A stretch of DNA of 5,098 nt from Candidatus Zixiibacteriota bacterium. GTDB lineage: Bacteria > Zixibacteria > MSB-5A5 > CAIYYT01. The DNA is taken from positions 1-5,098 of the forward strand of contig CAUJJY010000299.1 of the NCBI GenBank assembly GCA_963205155.1, given 5' to 3'. Under the pieces are notes generated by a model, which had not been told where the DNA came from, did not search any database, and saw only the letters and a program-made list of their open reading frames with translations. The position numbers and the translations under genes are program-made. Position 1 is the first letter of the stretch. Each line of letters begins with the position of its first letter. This document shows positions 1 through 4,555 of this stretch, one piece after another.

Positions 1-38
1 TGAGGAACACATCGAACCAAGAACGAGTCATAATCAAA

Positions 39-112
39 CACCCCCGACAGGATTCGAACCTGTTACCCTCTGCTTAGAAGGCAGATGCTCTATCCGAATG
101 AGCTACGGGGGC
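39..112 (-). tRNA. tRNA-Arg (anticodon UCU), CCA not encoded
   Basis: The minus strand folds into a complete 74-nt cloverleaf. The acceptor arm is GCCCCCG/CGGGGGT, closed by a G1-U72 wobble, followed by discriminator G73. The D arm is GCTC/GAGC, the anticodon stem TCTGC/GCAGA and the T arm ACAGG/CCTGT with loop TTCGAAT. The anticodon loop CTTCTAA gives UCU, which reads AGA (and probably AGG) arginine codons. The bases after G73 are TTT, so CCA must be added by nucleotidyltransferase, unlike the tRNA-Pro upstream. It lies 37 nt after the stop codon of the PagP-like gene and has its own promoter. I see no hairpin terminator in the 38 bases left before the window edge. Confidence 0.97.
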
Positions 113-124
113 GTGAACTGTCCA

Positions 125-153
125 ATACTACGTCCGTCAATCAAATGTGTCAA
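125..153 (-). promoter_or_regulatory. Sigma70-type promoter of tRNA-Arg, overlapping a stop codon
   Basis: On the minus strand a perfect -35 box TTGACA (148-153) is followed by a 17-bp spacer and the -10 box TAGTAT (125-130, four of six consensus bases). Transcription would start near 118, leaving a leader of about 6 nt before the tRNA-Arg 5' end at 112. The stop codon TGA of the PagP-like gene (150-152) is bases 2 to 4 of this -35 box. Confidence 0.75.
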
Positions 154-665
154 TCTAAACTTTGACCCCATACATACAGCGTCGCATACAACGCAAATGA
201 CGGATAAGGATTGATTCCCGGAAACTCCGGCAAATGCACCAAATGCATCTCCACATCGCGATATCGATATGACACCTTCGGCGCCGCCACTAACACCGCC
301 GACTCTGCAACCGACCGGCTGTCGTAAACTCCGCACAGCACACCAATCGACAGGCCTTTGACGATTCGATACCCATACCCGAATGTCACATACTTGGCGG
401 CACGCCGATATGAGTCCTCCATGATTCCGGCTTCGACATAGTAGCGGCTGCGTTGCTTCTCGTGAATCGTGAAAGTCGCGCCGATGCCGGGGTTGCGCTC
501 GTTAAATCGATATCCCGTTACATCGCGCCGATCGAGATGATATGACAGCCCGTACAGATTGACGCCCAGTTCGCCTGCGCTCGAAACTGCTGGACTCTCT
601 ATAGTGATAAGAAGCACCAAGAGGAAAACCACCTTCAATCGAACAATCAGACCTTTTAACTTCAT
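150..665 (-). CDS. PagP-like outer-membrane acyltransferase, 171 aa, exported
   Basis: Probably an outer-membrane beta-barrel related to lipid A palmitoyltransferase PagP, which moves a palmitoyl chain from phospholipid to lipid A. A signal peptide is visible at residues 1-30: Lys/Arg-rich start, hydrophobic core 12-22, likely cleavage after VSSA. The mature part shows alternating beta-strand patterns. From my memory of E. coli PagP, its catalytic His33 and Asp76-Ser77 match His43 (SYHLDR) and Asp84-Ser85 (MEDSYRR) here at nearly the same spacing, and its YNER motif matches FNERNPG (54-60). The mature protein has only about 12 residues before that His, so PagP's N-terminal amphipathic helix is missing, and the C-terminus lacks the usual terminal Phe. 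Start at ATG 665 chosen because the signal peptide begins there and the upstream part of the frame lies inside tRNA-Pro. The ribosome site (GAAG, 672-675) is weak. Substrate is uncertain; it could belong to a PagP-like family of unknown activity. Confidence 0.7.
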   Translation of the reverse strand: MKLKGLIVRLKVVFLLVLLITIESPAVSSAGELGVNLYGLSYHLDRRDVTGYRFNERNPGIGATFTIHEKQRSRYYVEAGIMEDSYRRAAKYVTFGYGYRIVKGLSIGVLCGVYDSRSVAESAVLVAAPKVSYRYRDVEMHLVHLPEFPGINPYPSFALYATLYVWGQSLD

Positions 666-685
666 ATTGAGCTTCTGCGGAAAAA

Positions 686-762
686 TGGTCGGGGTGATAG
701 GATTTGAACCTACGACATCTTGCTCCCAAAGCAAGCGCGCTACCAAGCTGCGCCACACCCCG
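686..762 (-). tRNA. tRNA-Pro (anticodon UGG), CCA encoded
   Basis: The minus strand forms a standard cloverleaf. Acceptor arm CGGGGTG/CACCCCG, with the C1-G72 pair typical of bacterial tRNA-Pro, then discriminator A73 and an encoded CCA (686-688). The anticodon stem is CTTGC/GCAAG with loop TTTGGGA, giving UGG, which reads CCA and other CCN proline codons. The T loop is TTCAAAT. A run of five T follows the CCA at once, and the start codon of the PagP-like gene is 20 nt downstream, so the tRNA and an mRNA probably share one primary transcript. Confidence 0.97.
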
Positions 763-778
763 ATTAAGCGTGCCTCCT

Positions 779-807
779 ATTTAATCTGCCGGACGCCCGC
801 AAGTCAA
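779..807 (-). promoter_or_regulatory. Sigma70-type promoter of tRNA-Pro and the PagP-like gene
   Basis: On the minus strand the -35 box TTGACT (802-807) is separated by 17 bp from the -10 box TTAAAT (779-784). Transcription would start near 772, about 10 nt before the mature tRNA 5' end at 762. No better promoter lies between the tRNA and the PagP-like gene, so this one probably drives both. AGGAGG at 773-778 lies just after the -10 box and is probably fortuitous as a ribosome site. Confidence 0.75.
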
Positions 808-873
808 GGACTAAACGAGCCGACGAACAACTGCGAATCAGTCAATTTTCTCTTCGCACTCCAGCCGCGCTTC

Positions 874-894
874 TATTATCATTCCACCGGAATG
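874..894 (+). promoter_or_regulatory. Possible -10 box with adjoining dyad upstream of ETF-QO gene
   Basis: TATTAT (874-879) is the best -10-like hexamer before the ETF-QO gene, but no good -35 box lies 16-18 bp upstream. It is followed directly by a perfect 6-bp inverted repeat, CATTCC-ACC-GGAATG (880-894), which would cover the start of transcription. This could be an operator half-site pair or a small hairpin in the leader. Assignment is tentative. Confidence 0.35.
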
Positions 895-920
895 ACTGTT
901 TCGATAGTTTTCGGGGAGTG

Positions 921-925
921 AGGAG
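921..925 (+). promoter_or_regulatory. Ribosome binding site deciding the ETF-QO start
   Basis: AGGAG lies 4 nt before ATG 930. It supports ATG 930 over the in-frame GTG 918, which has only a weak GGGG upstream and would place the AGGAG inside the coding region. The spacing is a little short. Confidence 0.6.
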
Positions 926-929
926 TGCT

Positions 930-2603
930 ATGGCTGATGAAGTAACGCGCGAAGAGATGGAAGTTGATGTCCTGCTGGTCGGTGCCGGTCCCGCCAATCT
1001 GGCTTGCGCCTGGCGGCTGATGGACTTGATCGAGAAAGACACTGCCGCTGGCGGCACCCTCGGCGAGGCCGTTATCATGGTAATCGAAAAAGCCGCCCAC
1101 GTCGGCGCACACTCGATTTCCGGCGCTGTCCTTGATCCCGTCGCGCTCAATGAACTAATCCCGAACCATCAGGAACTTGGCTCGCCGGTCAAGACGAAAA
1201 TCTCCAGCGATGCCATGCTCTACCTCACGAGCAAGGGTAAATTCTATGTCCCGTGGGTGCCATCGTCAATGCACCACGAAGGCTGTTACGCAATTTCTTT
1301 GAACGAGCTATCATCCTGGATGGGCACCCAACTTGAGGCCCGGGGCTGCCAAATATTCCCCGGCACCGGCGGTGCCAAACTGCTTTTCGAAGGCAACCAG
1401 GTTGCCGGCGTCCAGACTGACGATAAGGGCATCAGCAAAGAAGGCCATCGCAAAGCCAATTTCGAGCCGGGAATGAACCTTCGCTCCAAAGTGACAGTAT
1501 TCGGCGAAGGTGTCCGCGGATCACTTGCCAAAGAGCTGATCAAAAAGCTTAAACTCGATGAGGGCCGCAATCCGCAGAATTACACTACTGGTGTCAAAGA
1601 ACTTTGGGAATTTCCCGCCGGAACGCTTACACCGGGGCAGGTCTATCACACCATGGGATATCCGCTCGACATGCAGACCTTCGGCGGCGGATTCATCTAC
1701 AATCTCTCCGATACGCTGATGTCGATTGGCCTCGTAGTCGGACTCAACTATCTCAATCCGTTCACCGAACCGCAGGCGCTCTTCTCCAAAATGAAGTTGC
1801 ATCCCTTCATTGCTGACATTTTATCGAAGGGGAAGATGCTTCGCTACGGCGCCAAAGCGATTCCCGAAGGCGGTTACTGGTCTATTCCCAAAAACTATGG
1901 CGACGGATTTCTCATCGTCGGCGATTCAACCGCATTCTTGAATCCCGCCCGCCTGAAGGGCATTCATCTCGCAATGAAATCAGGTATGCTCGCGGCTGAG
2001 ACGATTTTCGAATCGCTCAAGAAGGGTGATAATACGGAAAAATCGCTGGCAGAATATGACCGGAAGTGGCGCTCGTCTTACATCTACAATGAGTTGTACA
2101 GCCAGCGCAATTTCCACTACATGTTCGAAAACGGCCCACTCTCGGCGCCCGGCTTCGTGATGAAGCATCTTTTCACTGGCTTCACTGCCATGCCAAAGAT
2201 GCACGAAGACCATCTCAATATGCGCAAGCTCAAAGTCCACTTCTCCGGTACTCCGCCAACTCCGGATCAGTGGCGCCCCAAGCCGGACGGCAAACTTATC
2301 TTCAACAAGCTTGATTCAGTCTACTACTCCGGCACAAATCACGACGAAGATCAGCCTTCCCACCTACAGGTTTCCGACACCAACATCTGCGCCACAATCT
2401 GTGTCGAGGAATACGGCAATCCCTGCCAATACTTCTGTCCGGCGCAGGTTTATGAAATGGAAGAAGTCGGCAATGGCAAGAAGTTGAAAATCAACGCCTC
2501 CAACTGTGTTCACTGCAAGACCTGCGATATCGCCGATCCATACGGCATAATTACGTGGGTCGTGCCGGAAGGCGGCGGCGGTCCCAAGTACGACGGACTA
2601 TAA
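930..2603 (+). CDS. etfdh: Electron transfer flavoprotein-ubiquinone oxidoreductase (ETF-QO)
   Basis: This membrane-surface enzyme takes electrons from reduced ETF, loaded by acyl-CoA and related dehydrogenases, and passes them through FAD and a [4Fe-4S] cluster to the quinone pool. The 557 residues are full length for the family. Visible in order: N-terminal FAD Rossmann motif VGAGPAN (17-23) with acidic Glu53 in VIEK; GAHSISGAVLDP (59-70); VTVFGEGVRGSL (188-199); GYPLDMQTFGGGFIYNL (243-259); second FAD segment ending in LKGIHLAMKSGMLAAE (342-357); C-terminal ferredoxin-like domain with cluster ligands Cys503 (FCPA) and Cys526, Cys529, Cys532 (CVHCKTC); and the family ending WVVPEGGGGP (543-552). 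Oddities: Asn23 replaces the third Gly of GxGxxG, and three further cysteines (487, 491, 499) precede the cluster domain. ATG 930 is preferred to GTG 918, which would add four residues. No etfA or etfB is in the window; the gene appears to stand alone. Confidence 0.95.
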   Translation: MADEVTREEMEVDVLLVGAGPANLACAWRLMDLIEKDTAAGGTLGEAVIMVIEKAAHVGAHSISGAVLDPVALNELIPNHQELGSPVKTKISSDAMLYLTSKGKFYVPWVPSSMHHEGCYAISLNELSSWMGTQLEARGCQIFPGTGGAKLLFEGNQVAGVQTDDKGISKEGHRKANFEPGMNLRSKVTVFGEGVRGSLAKELIKKLKLDEGRNPQNYTTGVKELWEFPAGTLTPGQVYHTMGYPLDMQTFGGGFIYNLSDTLMSIGLVVGLNYLNPFTEPQALFSKMKLHPFIADILSKGKMLRYGAKAIPEGGYWSIPKNYGDGFLIVGDSTAFLNPARLKGIHLAMKSGMLAAETIFESLKKGDNTEKSLAEYDRKWRSSYIYNELYSQRNFHYMFENGPLSAPGFVMKHLFTGFTAMPKMHEDHLNMRKLKVHFSGTPPTPDQWRPKPDGKLIFNKLDSVYYSGTNHDEDQPSHLQVSDTNICATICVEEYGNPCQYFCPAQVYEMEEVGNGKKLKINASNCVHCKTCDIADPYGIITWVVPEGGGGPKYDGL

Positions 2604-2626
2604 ACCGACTATCAATGCCACAATGC

Positions 2627-2652
2627 AAAAAGGCCGGCGCTTGCGCCGGCCT
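2627..2652 (-). terminator. Intrinsic terminator in the convergent gap
   Basis: A perfect 10-bp inverted repeat, AGGCCGGCGC (2631-2640) and GCGCCGGCCT (2643-2652), encloses two bases; in practice the loop would be four. On the minus strand the stem is followed by TTTTT (2627-2631), the classical form, so it ends the pseudopeptidase transcript. On the plus strand the hairpin starts 27 nt after the ETF-QO stop but is followed by only a weak T-rich stretch, so it may help stop that transcript less efficiently. Confidence 0.85.
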
Positions 2653-2692
2653 CTAATGCTCGTCTTTGGAAACAAAGTCTTACTGTCTGATA

Positions 2693-4252
2693 CTATCTGG
2701 TATCTACAACTTTTGACAGCAGTTTATCAAATCCACCAAGAAACCGTTTTTCGACACGAAATCTTAATGATTTCCCCGACTTGTCGGTGAGCGGCTCGGG
2801 CGAGTTGAGTCCAACGATATACTTGCCGGTTATCAAGTTCTGATAGTAGTCGTAGGTTCCAGCTTCCGCGGCCGAGAAGCGAATTCCATATACTTGATTA
2901 GCGTAGACAGTGTCAGTAAACTGCTCACCAAACAGAAAACTCTTATAGGGCACTGTGCCCATATTGGAAAGCACCACCGCGCCCTCGGCATCGGTCTTTT
3001 TAAGATCGATGATGAATTGATAATGCGTGCTGTCCTCTAACACCCGCACCAGGAATGACGTTGTGCCAGACTCAAACACCAGATTGCCCTTGTCAACTCC
3101 ACCCGGCGTGATACCTGCGAGATTCTCGGTAGCAACGTGCTTCTTGAAATCGGCTACTACCGTCGCCCAATCCTTACCCAAAGCAGTGGACACCATTTCT
3201 TTGAATTGACCGGCAGTGATTGCGTTCACTTGAGCACGAGTACCGGAGAATTGTCTGTACAGCTCGAAATACTTGACGCGTCCGAGTTCATTCCAGAGGT
3301 ATTCGCAAAACAGTCCAGCCAACGGATACGCAAAATCGGGATTCGCTTCAAATGAGCCGAAGGCCTGACTTGACATTAGTGTGTCGAGTTCAGCAAGATC
3401 ATTCAGGTAAAGATAACTTCCCATTGCCAACTGCACTTCTGCCGATCGACCCCAGCGACCACCCATAAAAGTAGCAGTACCATACTTGAAAAAGGCGTGC
3501 GTATGCCCCGGAGGATTTTTCAAGGAATAGTTAACCAGAAACTGGACCAGTTCATGATAGGGCGGCATATACCGGCTGATAACCGCGTCCATCGAGGGCA
3601 TCAAAATTCCCAGCGCCAGCTTTCCGCTGACTTGTTCGACCTCACCGTAAGACTCACACAGGAACGCATTGAACTTGATCGTTTCCAGTATGATCATTTG
3701 CTCTGCTGACAACCCAATCTTGCGTCCGGTCTCCTCAATGAATTGGTCAGCTTGATCTAGCGAGGCCGGTTGAAACAATGAAGGATCGCGATACTTCAGT
3801 CGCAAGAAGCGCGAACTGGTTTCTTCCCACGATTCACAGTAAACGTGGAGAGCGGACACAAATCGCGGATTGAGCACCGACTCGGATACTGCATAACTGC
3901 GCCCGGGAATTGATCGCCCGCCGACCTTAATTGTATAGTTAATGCTGGCAAAATCACGGTTGAAGCGAACCGTATCGACAGCCAGCGTCGCGCTGCCATC
4001 GCGAAGCTTTTCAATGTTTTCCCACAGTGGCGAGTCCATCTCCATCTTCACCGGCTCGTCGGTATAGTACACCCGCAGCTGTTCCGAAATGGTACGGTCC
4101 AATAACGCCCAGGCATTCGCGGCGGAATGGTAGTCAGCCGCTTTCAATTGTCCAACATAGCCGAGGAAAAACTTCTCGATGTCGCGTTCCTTGTCTTGGG
4201 CGAACACCAATTGGGATGTCAAGAGCAGTATTATGACGAGCAGTCGCTTCAT
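2693..4252 (-). CDS. Exported gluzincin-like protein with degraded zinc site (probable pseudopeptidase), 519 aa
   Basis: Function not known. Residues 1-18 form a clear Sec signal peptide (basic MKR, leucine-rich core, cleavage VFA|Q), so it acts in the periplasm or outside. An N-terminal part (about 20-165) resembles no family I recognise. Residues about 185-375 read like a peptidase MA/gluzincin domain: a strand pair before the motif, HELVQ (233-237) where HExxH is expected, FFKYGTATFMGG (254-265) where WxxEGxAxYxGG is usual, then a helical region with YPLAGLFCEYL (309-319) and a final helix near 350-372. Both the second His (Gln237) and the third ligand Glu (Tyr257) are missing, so zinc catalysis is unlikely. 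Residues 388-519 look beta-rich. ATG 4252 is chosen over an in-frame start 11 codons upstream because AGGAG lies 5 nt before it and the signal peptide begins there. It is transcribed divergently from the gene at 4556. Confidence 0.75.
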   Translation of the reverse strand: MKRLLVIILLLTSQLVFAQDKERDIEKFFLGYVGQLKAADYHSAANAWALLDRTISEQLRVYYTDEPVKMEMDSPLWENIEKLRDGSATLAVDTVRFNRDFASINYTIKVGGRSIPGRSYAVSESVLNPRFVSALHVYCESWEETSSRFLRLKYRDPSLFQPASLDQADQFIEETGRKIGLSAEQMIILETIKFNAFLCESYGEVEQVSGKLALGILMPSMDAVISRYMPPYHELVQFLVNYSLKNPPGHTHAFFKYGTATFMGGRWGRSAEVQLAMGSYLYLNDLAELDTLMSSQAFGSFEANPDFAYPLAGLFCEYLWNELGRVKYFELYRQFSGTRAQVNAITAGQFKEMVSTALGKDWATVVADFKKHVATENLAGITPGGVDKGNLVFESGTTSFLVRVLEDSTHYQFIIDLKKTDAEGAVVLSNMGTVPYKSFLFGEQFTDTVYANQVYGIRFSAAEAGTYDYYQNLITGKYIVGLNSPEPLTDKSGKSLRFRVEKRFLGGFDKLLSKVVDTR

Positions 4253-4257
4253 CGCTT

Positions 4258-4262
4258 CTCCT
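4258..4262 (-). promoter_or_regulatory. Ribosome binding site of the pseudopeptidase gene
   Basis: AGGAG (within AAAGGAG, minus strand) lies 5 nt before ATG 4252. It fixes the start at the signal peptide methionine rather than at the in-frame ATG at 4285. Confidence 0.85.
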
Positions 4263-4309
4263 TTATGTTCAACAAATCTATTCAACCGGGAGCCATCAAG
4301 TTACTGTCT

Positions 4310-4315
4310 ATTATA
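4310..4315 (-). promoter_or_regulatory. Possible -10 box for the pseudopeptidase gene
   Basis: The minus strand carries a perfect TATAAT in an AT-rich stretch 57 nt before the ATG. No recognisable -35 hexamer lies 16-19 bp upstream and no extended -10 TG is in place, so an activator might be needed, or the match may be chance. Confidence 0.35.
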
Positions 4316-4366
4316 TTACATAACTCGCCCTATGGAGGCGATTTTTTAAGCCAATTGGACTGGGAT

Positions 4367-4404
4367 TTGGCAGATTTCGCGGCTGCCGCAGACAACTCTG
4401 CCAA
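4367..4404. repeat. Nested inverted repeat upstream of the plus-strand promoter
   Basis: TTGGCAGA (4367-4374) and TCTGCCAA (4397-4404) are a perfect 8-bp inverted repeat around 22 bases. Inside lies a second dyad, GCGGC-T-GCCGC (4379-4389). The element ends 6 bp before the -35 box at 4411 and sits between the two divergent promoters, the place expected for a regulator binding site. It is outside both predicted transcripts, so it is unlikely to work as an RNA hairpin. Confidence 0.55.
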
Positions 4405-4410
4405 CGTTTA

Positions 4411-4439
4411 TTGACTAATATCGCCCCAATTTCTATATT
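4411..4439 (+). promoter_or_regulatory. Sigma70-type promoter of the gene at 4556
   Basis: The -35 box TTGACT (4411-4416), a 17-bp spacer and the -10 box TATATT (4434-4439) form a near-consensus promoter. Transcription would start near 4446, giving a leader of about 110 nt before ATG 4556. Confidence 0.7.
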
Positions 4440-4555
4440 CCGCACCAGGTAGCTATCGAATTGTTGTTGAACCAATTAAGAAATCAGGCGACAGTATAAG
4501 TGACACGGATAACGCGTCTGCTGGACAATTTCGAGCCATTAGGGTGAAAACATAA

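Larger units (their letters stand above)
4253..4555. other. Divergent intergenic region, 303 bp, no gene seen
   Basis: The stretch separates the minus-strand pseudopeptidase gene from the plus-strand gene at 4556. It holds the ribosome sites of both, a -10-like box on the minus strand (4310-4315), a plus-strand promoter (4411-4439), a nested inverted repeat (4367-4404), the palindrome CCAATTGG (4351-4358) and a plus-strand leader of about 110 nt. I find no RNA gene and no convincing small reading frame in it. Confidence 0.7.

Noticed and set aside
103..336. Minus-strand open frame overlapping the end of the PagP-like gene and tRNA-Arg
   Set aside because: Runs through the tRNA-Arg promoter and overlaps a better-supported gene in another frame.
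502..756. Minus-strand open frame of 84 codons beginning inside tRNA-Pro
   Set aside because: It is a translation of the tRNA followed by an out-of-frame reading of the PagP-like gene, with no protein-like features.
150..758. Longer version of the PagP-like reading frame, starting with GTG at 758 behind AGGAGG (773-778)
   Set aside because: Its first 31 codons lie in the tRNA-Pro gene and the short linker; the signal peptide methionine at 665 is the natural start.
1..807. tRNA genes as phage or island integration sites
   Set aside because: No integrase gene and no repeated tRNA 3' end is visible in the window.
918..929. GTG 918 as the ETF-QO start
   Set aside because: It would add four residues and put the good AGGAG site inside the gene; ATG 930 is better placed.
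4325..4347. TCGCC/GGCGA hairpin followed by six T on the plus strand, terminator-like
   Set aside because: Only 5 bp of stem with a 7-nt loop, and no plus-strand gene lies upstream for it to end.
4367..4385. TTGGCAG followed by GC-rich bases as a sigma54 promoter
   Set aside because: The -12 TTGC element is absent at the required spacing.
4127..4414. Plus-strand open frame of 95 codons over the pseudopeptidase start and the intergenic region
   Set aside because: Antisense to a signal peptide-coding region, no ribosome site, no recognisable protein.
4495..4500. TATAAG as an alternative -10 box for the gene at 4556
   Set aside because: The nearest -35-like sequence, TTGAAC at 4467-4472, is 22 bp away; the 4411-4439 promoter is much better.
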